Shown piece after piece: positions 27,139 to 35,781 of a stretch of 40,548 nt of DNA (position 1 is its first letter; the number at the start of each line of letters is the position of its first letter). The DNA is taken from the NCBI GenBank assembly GCA_022777585.1, contig JALFFZ010000104.1:1-40548 (forward strand), written 5' to 3'. The position numbers and the translations under genes were made by a program. The DNA comes from Bacteroidales bacterium (lineage in GTDB: Bacteria; Bacteroidota; Bacteroidia; Bacteroidales; UBA932). The notes under the pieces are model-generated. The model searched no databases. It had not been told where the DNA came from and saw only the letters and a list, made by a program, of their open reading frames with translations.

Positions 27139-28144
27139 TGTTACCTCCTCTTTTTGCCCTTGGGTGGGCGTTTGAATAAATATTCTTCAGCTGTTCAATG
27201 CTGGTGTGGGTATAGACCTGAGTCGCCGCCAGGGACGAGTGTCCGAGCATTTCCTTTATTGAATATATGTCGGCTCCGTCATCCATCAGCTCCGTGGCAA
27301 TAGTATGCCTCAGAGCGTGCGGGGACTTTCTGCCTGTCATTCCTTCAATGCCGTCGAACTCCTTCTTCACTGTCCTGTCAACGAATACCGGATAGAGTCC
27401 ATTTCCGCTGAAAGTGACGAGAAGCGGCTCCTCAAAACCTCTTTTCCGTCCCAACATTGTTTCAACTGCATTCAAATATAATGATATTTCTTCACATAAA
27501 GAAGAAGTCAGTGGAATTTTCCGCATTTTGTCGCCCTTTCCGGTCACCGTCAATGTGGAACGTTTCAAATCGGCAGATCCACATGTGAGGGAAATTAGCT
27601 CCGCCCTGCGGATTCCGGTCTGGAAGAGAATGCTGATTATCAGGCGGGAAAGCCTTTTTTCGTACAGTTCCTCAATCATCTTGCAGGCGCTCTCGCTACG
27701 GTCTCCGCTGTCAATCAGTTTCCGGAATTCCGTCAGCGATTCGGCTCCGGCGTTCCAGGCACTTCCCTCAAAGTACTTTTCGAGTGACTTCTGTCTGTAG
27801 AATACCGGGAGACTGTTCTTTTCCTCCGGCCTCCTGACCTTGGATGCAGGGTTGTCCTTTATGATGTCCCTGCCGAGAAGATAGCGGCAGAAACTGCTCA
27901 ATGCGGAGATATGCTGGCATATCGTCCTCGGCGAAAGACCTTTGTCGTGAAGGGAGGTCATGTATCTGGATATCATGCCCGCGGTCAGCCCGGATATCAG
28001 AGTCCGGTCATCCGTCTGAAGTCCATCCCCGTTTCCGGACAGAAATTCCAAGAATGACTTCAGAATGTCACCATAAATGCTGCAGGTGCGTTCGGAATAC
28101 CTTTTCACACCGCGGATATAGGATATGAAATCGTCAGTGTACAT
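27128..28144 (-). CDS. Tyrosine recombinase, XerC/XerD type
   Basis: Site-specific recombinase of 338 residues. An N-terminal SAM-like core-binding domain (about 1-95) is followed by the catalytic domain with R179 in TGIRRAEL, K203 in the beta hairpin, HALRH (H276, R279), H302 in LGHSS, and the nucleophile Y311 in QVYTHTS. All catalytic residues are present. In this family it resolves chromosome dimers at dif. It is longer than common XerC/D (about 300) because of about 30 extra residues around 122-165, between the two domains, including a charged helix. Whether it is XerC or XerD cannot be said. It lies 7 bases after cca and overlaps hpf by 11 bases. Confidence 0.9.
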   Translation of the reverse strand: MYTDDFISYIRGVKRYSERTCSIYGDILKSFLEFLSGNGDGLQTDDRTLISGLTAGMISRYMTSLHDKGLSPRTICQHISALSSFCRYLLGRDIIKDNPASKVRRPEEKNSLPVFYRQKSLEKYFEGSAWNAGAESLTEFRKLIDSGDRSESACKMIEELYEKRLSRLIISILFQTGIRRAELISLTCGSADLKRSTLTVTGKGDKMRKIPLTSSLCEEISLYLNAVETMLGRKRGFEEPLLVTFSGNGLYPVFVDRTVKKEFDGIEGMTGRKSPHALRHTIATELMDDGADIYSIKEMLGHSSLAATQVYTHTSIEQLKNIYSNAHPRAKRGGNNGD

Positions 28145-28151
28145 AGTGTCG

Positions 28152-29678
28152 CTATGCTTCCTTCAGGCCGATGACGGGGGCATACTCCCTCATCAGTCTG
28201 TCGGCCTCTTCGAAGTTGTTGCCTATGACTCCGTCCAGAATCGCATTCTTTACATATTCCTTCACGATTCCGATTTCCTTGCATGGAGGTATGCCGTAAA
28301 CCTTCATCACATATTCACCTGTGATCGGATTCTTGAAGTTACGGATTTCGTCCTTGGCCTCCACCTCAATGAGCTTTTCCTTCACGAGGGCGAAATTCCG
28401 CCTGATTCTCTCGACCTTGACCGGGTTCTTGGATGTGATGTCGGCATTGCAGAGCAGCATAAGGTCTGAGATTTCGTTTCCGGCATCGAACAGAAGCCTG
28501 CGGACGGCGGAATCTGTCACGACATCGTCCACGAGGGCGACCGGCCTGTGGTGGAGAAGCACGAGTTTCTGGACATATTTCATCTTCTCGTTCAGAGGCA
28601 TTTTCAGCTGCTGGAATATCTTCTGGACCATTCTGGAGCCGATTACCTCGTGCCCGTGGAAGGTCCAGCCTATGTTCTTGTCATAACGCTTGCTGGAAGG
28701 CTTGCCTATGTCGTGAAGCAATGCGGCCCACCTCAGCCAGAGGCATGGCTCTGTCCTGACTTTTTCCTCGAAGCCGTCTCCTCCCTCGATGGGTGAGTAG
28801 TCGTGCAGACGGCCTTCTGCAATGGCCTTCAGCTCGTCAGCGGCAACATTGTCCAGGACCTGGAGGGTGTGGGAGAAATTGTCCTTGTGGCCCTTTCCGT
28901 CCACGGTCTCGATGCCCTTGAGCTTGCAGAGCTGGGGGAGTACATATTCGAGCAGTCCCGTCCTGTCCATCAGTTCGAATGCCATCGAAGGCTTCCTGCA
29001 CAGAAGCATCTTGTTCAGTTCCTCGGCTATTCTTTCCTGTGAGAGTATGCTCATCCTGTCCTTCATCTTCCGCATTGCCGCCAATGATTCGGGAACAATC
29101 TCGAATGTGGTTTCGGGAGTGCTGAGTTTGGCGGCGAATCTCACGGCGCGGAGCATCCTGAGCGGGTCGTCGCTGTATGTGGTTTCCGGATCGAGAGGCG
29201 TGCGGATAATGCCGGCAGCAAGGTCCCTGATACCTCCGAAAGGGTCCACCAGGGCTCCGTAGTCTTCTTTCTGAAGGCTGAATGCCATCGCATTGATCGT
29301 GAAGTCCCGGCGTTTCTGGTCGTCCTCCAGGCTGCCGTCCTCTACGATTGGCTTGCGGGAGTTGCGGTTGTAGGATTCCCTGCGTGCACCGACGAACTCC
29401 ACTTCCTGGCCCCTGTAGCGCAGCATTGCCGTCCCAAAATTGCGGAAAACCGATACTCTGCAATTGCGGTTCTCCTTTCTTTTCACAAGGTCGGCCACTG
29501 CCTCAGCAAGGGCTATGCCGCTTCCCTCCACGACCACGTCAATGTCATCATTGGCCCTGCCGAGAAAGCAGTCCCTTACATAACCACCTATGACAAAGGC
29601 TCTTGTACCTGTTTCAGCCGCCGCTTCCGAGATGATGTGGAAGACAGGTGCGTCAATGAATCCTTCTGTGCGTGTCAT
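28152..29678 (-). CDS. cca: CCA tRNA nucleotidyltransferase with HD domain
   Basis: Class II nucleotidyltransferase of the Pol-beta superfamily, 508 residues. The head has GGYVRDCFLG (31-40) and the metal aspartates D45/D47 in NDDIDVVV; RRDFTINAMAF (about 123-133) and DPLRMLRAVRFA (about 171-182) are the neck motifs that select ATP and CTP. A C-terminal HD domain begins near LLHDIGKP (H322, D323). In this family it adds or repairs the 3' CCA of tRNA. This fits the tRNA-Phe at 40269, whose CCA is not encoded. The gene starts 13 bases after the HsdR-N-like gene and is followed after 7 bases by the recombinase. Confidence 0.93.
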   Translation of the reverse strand: MTRTEGFIDAPVFHIISEAAAETGTRAFVIGGYVRDCFLGRANDDIDVVVEGSGIALAEAVADLVKRKENRNCRVSVFRNFGTAMLRYRGQEVEFVGARRESYNRNSRKPIVEDGSLEDDQKRRDFTINAMAFSLQKEDYGALVDPFGGIRDLAAGIIRTPLDPETTYSDDPLRMLRAVRFAAKLSTPETTFEIVPESLAAMRKMKDRMSILSQERIAEELNKMLLCRKPSMAFELMDRTGLLEYVLPQLCKLKGIETVDGKGHKDNFSHTLQVLDNVAADELKAIAEGRLHDYSPIEGGDGFEEKVRTEPCLWLRWAALLHDIGKPSSKRYDKNIGWTFHGHEVIGSRMVQKIFQQLKMPLNEKMKYVQKLVLLHHRPVALVDDVVTDSAVRRLLFDAGNEISDLMLLCNADITSKNPVKVERIRRNFALVKEKLIEVEAKDEIRNFKNPITGEYVMKVYGIPPCKEIGIVKEYVKNAILDGVIGNNFEEADRLMREYAPVIGLKEA

Positions 29679-29691
29679 CCTTCCGTTTCCT

Positions 29692-30132
29692 TCAGTCGCT
29701 TACCATTTCCTCATAGACCGGAATCGCCGTCTCCGGCCTGTAATGTCCGTCCTCCTGTCTGGAAAACAGATGGGAGCTATGTCCGTTGGTAATCGCTATA
29801 TATTTGACATTCAATATCATATTGTATCTTAATGCCTGCTCCGCAACTGCATTGTCAATTTTTATGTCAGGCCTTTTGCATTCCACAACCATCAGCGGGG
29901 CGGAATCCCTTCCATAGGCTACGATGTCCGCCCTGAATTCTTTCCTGACAGGGCCGTCGCCGTATCTGAGGCTGACTTCGCTCATCATCTTGTACAGGGG
30001 AATATTCATCCTCGTGTTCATGAAGCTGATGAACCATTGCCTCACCTCCTCTTCAGGGGTGAGGGCGACTTCTTTCCTGCGGAGCGGATCCCAGATTTTA
30101 CTTTTGCCGTTATCAGACATCATCGGATACAT
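29692..30132 (-). CDS. Stand-alone HsdR N-terminal-type PD-(D/E)XK protein
   Basis: A 146-residue protein of the type I restriction R subunit N-terminal family, without the helicase motor or the S and M subunits. The nuclease-like residues are D69 in FRADIVAYGRD and E84/K86 in MVVECKRP, so the fold could cut or bind DNA. Small genes like this are common in Bacteroidetes, and their role is not known to me; a housekeeping job in DNA repair or tRNA handling is guesswork. It is the first gene of the cca-recombinase-hpf operon. The TATATTTG box at 30141-30148 is so close to the first ATG (30132) that a later ATG, at 30123 or 30120, is the likelier start. Confidence 0.8.
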   Translation of the reverse strand: MYPMMSDNGKSKIWDPLRRKEVALTPEEEVRQWFISFMNTRMNIPLYKMMSEVSLRYGDGPVRKEFRADIVAYGRDSAPLMVVECKRPDIKIDNAVAEQALRYNMILNVKYIAITNGHSSHLFSRQEDGHYRPETAIPVYEEMVSD

Positions 30133-30140
30133 TCAAATCG

Positions 30141-30148
30141 CAAATATA
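30141..30148 (-). promoter_or_regulatory. -7 box of the cca operon
   Basis: Reads TATATTTG on the minus strand, an exact TAnnTTTG match, 8 bases before the first ATG of the HsdR-N-like gene. No -33 TTTG is seen at 19-21 bases. Confidence 0.55.
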
Positions 30149-30252
30149 GGCATTTTTTCAGGCTTTTTATTCACTTTGCAAAGCTTGCTGTCCATTGCGT
30201 ATCCGGAGTGATGAACAAGGTCAATTGACTCTGATTGCATATATAATGAAAA

Positions 30253-30274
30253 TGGAGAGCAAGTCTGCTCTCCA
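30253..30274 (-). terminator. Terminator after adk
   Basis: Perfect 9-bp stem (TGGAGAGCA with TGCTCTCCA) and a four-base loop. On the minus strand the stem is followed by TTTTC, so it probably ends the hpt-adk transcript, 62 bases after the adk stop. The rest of 30149-30336 shows no gene or other motif. Confidence 0.75.
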
Positions 30275-30336
30275 AGATTAAGTACAGTCCTTTCCGCAAT
30301 GACCATGTGTGGACTTGCTGTCTGGCTGTAAAGTGA

Positions 30337-30903
30337 TTAATCCATTGCATTGAAGATGGCTTCGCGCACTTCTTCGATGGTACCGGTTCCGTCTATCTCG
30401 ACGTATTTGCCGGCCTTCCTGTAGAAATCCACGAGAGGCTCGGTCTTGTCGTGATAAGTCCTGATTCTGTTGTTGACGGTCTCGTCGCTGGCATCGTCGG
30501 CGCGGCCCTCGATGGCTGCCCTGTGACGGATTCTCTCCTTGATCATCTCGTCCGGAATCATTATCGATATCACTGAAGTCACTTCTTCCCCTGAAGCGGC
30601 GAGCATCTTGTCCAATGCCTCCGCCTGGGCGATTGTCCTCGGAAATCCGTCCAGAAGGAATCCTGCGACACCCTCTGTTGTCTTGAACGCATTGTCAATC
30701 ATACCTTCAACGACCTCGTCAGGAACGAGGGCGCCTGCGTCGATCAGGGATTTTGCCTTGAGGCCGAGTTCTGTGCCCTCAGCGATTTCCTTGCGGAGGA
30801 GTTCACCTGTAGAGAGATGCCTGAGATTGTATCTCTCCACCATTGCGCTGGCCTGTGTGCCTTTTCCGGCACCCGGAGGCCCGAATAGAATGTAGTATTT
30901 CAT
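30337..30903 (-). CDS. adk: Adenylate kinase, short form
   Basis: Converts ATP and AMP to two ADP and keeps the adenylate balance. The 188 residues fit the short bacterial type: the P-loop GPPGAGKGT is at 8-16, LSTGELLRKE and the AMP-site stretch DGFPRTIAQAE follow, and the lid is short without the zinc-binding extension. RIRHRAAIEGRADD carries the lid arginines. It lies 33 bases after hpt on the same strand, so both purine-salvage genes are probably read together. In many Bacteroidales, as I remember it, obgE follows adk; here the transcript ends at a terminator instead. Confidence 0.96.
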   Translation of the reverse strand: MKYYILFGPPGAGKGTQASAMVERYNLRHLSTGELLRKEIAEGTELGLKAKSLIDAGALVPDEVVEGMIDNAFKTTEGVAGFLLDGFPRTIAQAEALDKMLAASGEEVTSVISIMIPDEMIKERIRHRAAIEGRADDASDETVNNRIRTYHDKTEPLVDFYRKAGKYVEIDGTGTIEEVREAIFNAMD

Positions 30904-30936
30904 AATGTAATGTATAATTTCCGAAGGAGCTGCAAC

Positions 30937-31482
30937 CTACTCGTCAAGTATATAGATATCCTTGTAGTTGCGACCCAGTTCGTTGTAATCAAGTCCGAAT
31001 CCTACGATGAATTTGTTCGGAATCTCCATTGCCACGTAGTCGAGGACCACATCTTTCTTGTAAACCTCAGGCTTGAGAAGCATCGTGCAGACTCTGCAGT
31101 CCTTCGCGCCTTTCTCTCTTACAATCTCCTTCAGGTCGACAATGGTGTTTCCGGTGTCCACGATGTCCTCTACGATGATGACGGTCTTTCCTGAGATGTC
31201 TCCTGTCAGGCCCATGACCTGGCGGACCTTGCCGGTTGACCGGGTTCCGCTGTAGGAGGAGAGTTTCATCGATACCAGTTCGCAGTCGAAATCGAGCCTT
31301 TTCAGAAGTTCGGCCGTGAACATGATTGCACCGTTCAAAGTGCATAGGATGACAGGGATTTCTCCTCTGTCCCTGAAATCAGCATTCAGCCTCTCGGCAA
31401 CTTTGTCAATGGCTGACTCGATTTCAGAATTCGGGATGAAGGTCCTGAATCTTTTGTCGTAGAGTGTAATTTTCGTGTCCAT
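30937..31482 (-). CDS. hpt: Hypoxanthine phosphoribosyltransferase
   Basis: Purine salvage: joins hypoxanthine (or guanine) with PRPP to make IMP (or GMP). I chose ATG 31482, giving 181 residues (usual about 180). A ten-codon extension to a TTG at 31512 runs through the promoter box at 31500-31507, so it cannot be translated from that promoter. The PRPP-binding loop VIIVEDIVDTGNT is at about 101-113, with E105/D106 as the acidic pair, and the N-terminal CTLNGAIMF and the SSYSGTRSTG loop are typical. The final residues include VGFGLDYNELGRN. It is first in the hpt-adk operon, divergent from the helix-hairpin-helix gene. Confidence 0.95.
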   Translation of the reverse strand: MDTKITLYDKRFRTFIPNSEIESAIDKVAERLNADFRDRGEIPVILCTLNGAIMFTAELLKRLDFDCELVSMKLSSYSGTRSTGKVRQVMGLTGDISGKTVIIVEDIVDTGNTIVDLKEIVREKGAKDCRVCTMLLKPEVYKKDVVLDYVAMEIPNKFIVGFGLDYNELGRNYKDIYILDE

Positions 31483-31499
31483 ATAAGATAATTTCGTCA

Positions 31500-31507
31500 C
31501 AAATTTA
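31500..31507 (-). promoter_or_regulatory. -7 box of hpt-adk
   Basis: Reads TAAATTTG on the minus strand, an exact TAnnTTTG match, 17 bases before the hpt ATG at 31482. A TTTG lies 22 bases upstream. A small hairpin (AGGTGG/CCACCT, 31538-31555) lies between this box and the divergent one. Confidence 0.65.
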
Positions 31508-31582
31508 GTCAATTCATTTAAAATTCGTACAAATATGAGGTGGCAAAAACCACCTTTCCTTAATTTCTTGTTTATTTCTCAT

Positions 31583-31590
31583 TACTTTTG
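31583..31590 (+). promoter_or_regulatory. -7 box of the helix-hairpin-helix gene
   Basis: Reads TACTTTTG, an exact TAnnTTTG match, 20 bases before the ATG at 31611. It is back to back with the hpt box in a 128-base gap. Confidence 0.6.
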
Positions 31591-31610
31591 GCTGTGCAAA
31601 ATGGTTTGTG

Positions 31611-33392
31611 ATGAGAGGAAAAGTTATAATCTGCGCGGCTCTGGCTCTGGTCATTATCTGGACTTGCCGGGCTGAAGGAAAGGAAGATGTGCGGTTCAAT
31701 GAGGCAGTGCTTGTACTGACCGGAGCAGGTGAGATTGAGGAACTGGATGAATATGAGATTGACAGATATCTCAGGCTGTCATCAAACCCGCTGCGGCTGA
31801 ATTCTTCGGGTAGACCTGCTCTGTTGTCCTCGGGGCTTATGACTCTTTACCAGATCGTGTCATTCCTGGACTACAGGACATTGAGCGGTCCTGTCATGTC
31901 TTTCTCTGAACTTGCATCCATTGACGGATTCAATGAGAGAGTAGCTCAGGCCTTGTCCCTCTTTGTAATTCTGGACAACCCGGATGCCCCCGCCCGGAGG
32001 AAAATAGGGGGAGAGGCAATGGCCAATGTTTCAATGAAGAAGCTGCCAGTGTCTGGAGGACAAAACCTTACTTCTTGTAAATCAAGGCTTTACTTCGGCA
32101 GTGAAGGCCGATTTGAAGCAGGTCTTGCAGCCGGGAAAGACTATGACGCTCCTTTCGGGAGACCATCCTCCTATTCCGGATATGTCAATGTTGCCAGGAG
32201 GGGATGGAAGCTGACAGCCGGAGATTTCGCCCTGCGTTTCGGCCAGGGCCTGGCTCTATGGTCAGGCTTCTCAATGTCGGGTTTCTCGGGGGAGAGGTCA
32301 TTCTGGAAAAGGGCGACGGGAATAACACCATCCTGGTCATTGTCGTCGGCTTCCTCTCACAGGGGCCTGGCGGCGGAAGTCCAGGCGGGAAAGCTTGGAA
32401 TAACTGTATTCACCTCATCCCCGGGGCTGCGGAAGTGGTGCGAGTCCGGGGGGAAGCCTTCGCTGTCCCTGATGCCCGGGGCCAATGTCTCTCTCTATCT
32501 GAAGAACGGGATTATATCTGCTACTTCGTATATGCTGTGGGATTCCAGCCCGCCAGATGCCACAAATGTCGGTAAGATGCAATTCGGGGGCGGAAAGGTA
32601 TCAGCTGATGCCAGAATCTGCATCAGGGGCATTGTGCTGGCCGGGGAAGTCGCCTGGGACATTATTTCAGACAGGATTGCGGCCTGTTTTTCCACTGATA
32701 TCCCGGTCAGAGGGAAATGGAGGACGGCATTGACTGTCAGGCATATACCTGAAGGTTACGGACTTTCATACTCCTCTCCGGTCCGTACATTCACCGGGAA
32801 ATATGGTGAGTCAGGTTTTTCCGCAGGCCTGTTCTTCAGGCAGTCGCTCCTTACCGCTGACTACTCGCTGAAGTCGTCAGATCCTGGCATGCGTCAGCTT
32901 AAATTGCTGCTCACCAGCCCTTTACGGATTAATGATGCATTCAGCTTGAATTTCCGGCTCACTTCCAGGCTGAGGTCATACGAGAAAGGCTTGAGGACAG
33001 GACTGCGGACAGATCTGAAATATGTATGTGGGGACTGGAACACCGTTGCAAGATATGAGATGCTGAGATTCAGGGGCTTGTCTCATCTGACTTATCTTGA
33101 GGAGGGTTATGTTCACGGGAATGGAGCGGTGTATATGCGTGGAACCTTGTTTTTCATTGACAACTGGGATGACAGGATTTATGCGTACGAGAGGGATGCT
33201 CCGGGGTCTTTCAATGTGCCGGCATACTATGGACGTGGATATTCTCTTTCCGTGGTCGCAAGAAAAAAATTCCTGTTCCGGAATATGTCAATGAGATTAT
33301 ATTGGAGGACAGGGTTTTATGCACCGGTATGGGGCACTGCAAGGCGGGACTGCAAGCTTGAGAACAGGTTCCAGCTTTCATTGGATTTTTAG
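31611..33392 (+). CDS. Exported helix-hairpin-helix protein with outer-membrane barrel-like body
   Basis: A 593-residue protein starting at ATG 31611 (GTG 31608 is just upstream). Residues about 4-22 are a signal peptide. About 35-120 carry helix-hairpin-helix DNA-binding-like repeats (LLSSGLMTLYQIVSFLDYRT, then SIDGFNERVAQAL), as in ComEA. The remainder is rich in alternating hydrophobic/polar strands and ends in LSLDF with a C-terminal phenylalanine, which is the usual sign of an outer-membrane beta barrel. Proteins of this design occur in Bacteroidetes, but their role is unknown to me; DNA uptake or surface DNA binding is a guess. It stands between the hpt promoter region and priA, 69 bases upstream of priA. 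Confidence 0.75.
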   Translation: MRGKVIICAALALVIIWTCRAEGKEDVRFNEAVLVLTGAGEIEELDEYEIDRYLRLSSNPLRLNSSGRPALLSSGLMTLYQIVSFLDYRTLSGPVMSFSELASIDGFNERVAQALSLFVILDNPDAPARRKIGGEAMANVSMKKLPVSGGQNLTSCKSRLYFGSEGRFEAGLAAGKDYDAPFGRPSSYSGYVNVARRGWKLTAGDFALRFGQGLALWSGFSMSGFSGERSFWKRATGITPSWSLSSASSHRGLAAEVQAGKLGITVFTSSPGLRKWCESGGKPSLSLMPGANVSLYLKNGIISATSYMLWDSSPPDATNVGKMQFGGGKVSADARICIRGIVLAGEVAWDIISDRIAACFSTDIPVRGKWRTALTVRHIPEGYGLSYSSPVRTFTGKYGESGFSAGLFFRQSLLTADYSLKSSDPGMRQLKLLLTSPLRINDAFSLNFRLTSRLRSYEKGLRTGLRTDLKYVCGDWNTVARYEMLRFRGLSHLTYLEEGYVHGNGAVYMRGTLFFIDNWDDRIYAYERDAPGSFNVPAYYGRGYSLSVVARKKFLFRNMSMRLYWRTGFYAPVWGTARRDCKLENRFQLSLDF

Positions 33393-33461
33393 TTTTCTTG
33401 CGAATTCTTTGTAAATTAGCAGGACTGTTTTCACCGGTGCGAAACGGTCTGGAATATTTGA

Positions 33462-35696
33462 ATGGACGGTAATCTCAAATACCTGAAGGTAATACTCCCT
33501 CTCAAGCTTGACTGGGAGCCGTGCTACAGTGTCCTGCCCGGAACAGAGGGGGGAGTGCCTTCTGTCGGGACAAGGGTCAGTGTGCGGTTTGCCGGAAGGA
33601 AATATGTGGGGGTTGTGTCGGAATCAGATGTGACACCCGATATAGAACTGACTAAAATTCAGAGGATTATAAGGGTGGAGGATGGCATTTCCCCGGTGAC
33701 GGAGGTCGAGATGAGGCTTTGGCGTTTTGTCTCGGACTATTATTTATGTCCTGTCGGAGAAGTGTACAAGGCTGCCTATCCATCCCTGAAGAATGATGGG
33801 GAAATGATCAGAAGCCGTGAAAGGCTGAGGGCTGAGGAGCGTCTCAGGAGAATGAATGCAGCTCTTGCCGCGAAGCGTGAGAGACTGGAGGCGGCGGTGG
33901 AGAGAAGACGTGCAATGTATGAGAAGGCCGTGCGCCCGGAGACCAGGGAAAAATATCTTGAGGCGTTGACAAAGGCGGAGAATGAGCTGAATGCCTTACC
34001 GCTTGAGATTGCCGCTCAAGATGACTCCCGTTCTTATACGCGCCTCCCGCTTCCCTCGCTCAGCCTGGCCCAGCAGACCTGCCTTGAGCAAATACGCGGA
34101 TTCTTCTCTAAAAAGTCTCCGGTGCTCCTCGACGGGGTTACTGGAAGTGGCAAGACAGAGGTATATATTTCATTGGCTGCCAATGTGTTGGATTCAGGTG
34201 GGAGCGTACTTTACATGATTCCGGAGATTGCCGTCAGCAAACAGCTCGGGAACAGGTTGAAAGAGGTGTTCGGCAATCAGCTGGCATTATTCCATTCAGG
34301 AATGTCTGCCTCGGCAAGGTCACTGGCTGTGGAAAAGGTCAGGATGGGTAATTGCATTGTACTCGGTACAAGATCCTCGGTTTTCCTGCCTTTCATGGAT
34401 TTGGGACTGGTGATTGTGGACGAGGAACACGACAATTCATACAAGCAGGAGACCCCTGCCCCAAGGTACAGCGGAAGGGATACGGCAATGATGCTGGCCA
34501 GATTTCACGGAGCTGATCTTCTCCTTGGCACTGCCACACCGTCATTGGAGTCATTGTATAACTGCCGCACAGGCCGTCTGGCGAAGGTGATGCTTCGTGA
34601 ACGCTATTTCGGGGATGACAGGACCGTGGTGGAGATTGTCAATACGGCGGAGGAACGCAGGAAGAGGGGAATGAAGGGGAGTTTCTCTTACAAACTGATT
34701 GACAGGATGAAAGAGGCCCTGAAGGGTGGCGGGCAGATTCTTCTGCTCAGGTCGCGCAAATCTTATTCGCCTGCTGTTCAATGCTCCAGATGCGGAAAGA
34801 TTCCACGTTGTCCGCACTGTGACGTGTCATTGAGCTGGCATCGGGACGAGGGAAGGCTGAAATGTCATTATTGCGGCTGGAATCAGCCTTTCAATGCCGT
34901 CTGTCCTGATTGCGGAGGGCATCTTGAGCCGCTCGGAGCGGGTACCCAGCGGGTTGTGGAGGAGGTTTCAATGCTATTCCCGGATGCAAGGGTGGCCCGC
35001 ATTGACGGGGACATGATCTCGGGCTCCACCGGGGAGGAGGCCGTAATCAGGGATTTCTCGCAGGGCCTGATCGACATTCTCGTGGGAACGCAGATTGTGA
35101 CCAAGGGCTTCGACTTTGCAAGGCTTTCATTGGTAGCAGTCCTGCAGGCGGACTCGCTTCTCGGATTTCAGGACTTCCGGGCTGATGAGAAGGCCTTGCA
35201 GATTCTTGAACAATTCCGGGGAAGGGTCGGAAGACGTGGGCAGAGGGGCCTATTCCTTATTCAGACTGCGACTCCGGAACATCCTGTGTATAAATATGTT
35301 GCATCCGAGCAGCGCAGCGATGACCTGGCAGAGACCATTCTTGCTGAGAGGTTTGCTTTCGGCTATCCTCCATTCTCCCGGATAATACAGATAACATTGA
35401 GAGACAGTGATGAAGGCTCCGCTACATCTCTTGCCGCCGCTCTTGCAAAGGCAATCAGATCCGAGTTCGGGATTTCTGGACTTGTCAGGAACCAGGCTGA
35501 CCAGGTATCGGTTCTCGGACCGTACGCTCCTGCTGTCGATAAGGTTTCCAACCTCTATATCAGGCTGATACGTGTGTCAATGATGAAGAATCAGACCTTG
35601 ATGGACAACAAGAGAAGGCTGGCTTCGCTTGTCTCGGATTTCGGAAAGGAGAACAGATGCTCCGCTCAATTGTCCTTGGATGTGGATCCATTGTAA
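33462..35696 (+). CDS. priA: Primosomal helicase PriA
   Basis: Restarts stalled replication forks: a superfamily 2 helicase that loads the replisome. The 744 residues carry the N-terminal DNA 3'-end-binding domain (1-105), Walker A GVTGSGKT (225-232), DEEH of motif II followed by DNSYKQ, and the eight zinc cysteines in CSRCG, CPHC, CHYC and CPDCG. Motif GRVGRRGQRG and the C-terminal domain are intact. Odd: residues about 114-175, where other PriA proteins have a winged-helix domain, are a strongly charged coiled coil rich in Arg and Glu, and the protein is shorter than I remember for the phylum (about 820). No terminator or clear promoter precedes it. Confidence 0.94.
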   Translation: MDGNLKYLKVILPLKLDWEPCYSVLPGTEGGVPSVGTRVSVRFAGRKYVGVVSESDVTPDIELTKIQRIIRVEDGISPVTEVEMRLWRFVSDYYLCPVGEVYKAAYPSLKNDGEMIRSRERLRAEERLRRMNAALAAKRERLEAAVERRRAMYEKAVRPETREKYLEALTKAENELNALPLEIAAQDDSRSYTRLPLPSLSLAQQTCLEQIRGFFSKKSPVLLDGVTGSGKTEVYISLAANVLDSGGSVLYMIPEIAVSKQLGNRLKEVFGNQLALFHSGMSASARSLAVEKVRMGNCIVLGTRSSVFLPFMDLGLVIVDEEHDNSYKQETPAPRYSGRDTAMMLARFHGADLLLGTATPSLESLYNCRTGRLAKVMLRERYFGDDRTVVEIVNTAEERRKRGMKGSFSYKLIDRMKEALKGGGQILLLRSRKSYSPAVQCSRCGKIPRCPHCDVSLSWHRDEGRLKCHYCGWNQPFNAVCPDCGGHLEPLGAGTQRVVEEVSMLFPDARVARIDGDMISGSTGEEAVIRDFSQGLIDILVGTQIVTKGFDFARLSLVAVLQADSLLGFQDFRADEKALQILEQFRGRVGRRGQRGLFLIQTATPEHPVYKYVASEQRSDDLAETILAERFAFGYPPFSRIIQITLRDSDEGSATSLAAALAKAIRSEFGISGLVRNQADQVSVLGPYAPAVDKVSNLYIRLIRVSMMKNQTLMDNKRRLASLVSDFGKENRCSAQLSLDVDPL

Positions 35697-35748
35697 TCTG
35701 ATGCAGGCCGTTTTGTTGCCCCGATTTCCGTAATAACGAAAATTTTTA

Positions 35749-35756
35749 TAAATTTG
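35749..35756 (+). promoter_or_regulatory. -7 box of parA operon
   Basis: Reads TAAATTTG, an exact TAnnTTTG match, 25 bases before the parA ATG. A TTTC stands 21 bases upstream as a weak -33 box. It would drive parA-parB-DUF5683-mltD. Confidence 0.65.
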
Positions 35757-35781
35757 TAATTCTTACCAATACTGAATTAAG

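Noticed and set aside
31483..31512. Ten extra codons on hpt from TTG 31512
   Set aside because: They cover the TAAATTTG promoter box, and ATG 31482 fits the family length.
31538..31555. AGGTGG/CCACCT hairpin as a terminator or riboswitch
   Set aside because: Six pairs only, between two divergent promoters where no transcript needs to end; at most a small regulatory site.
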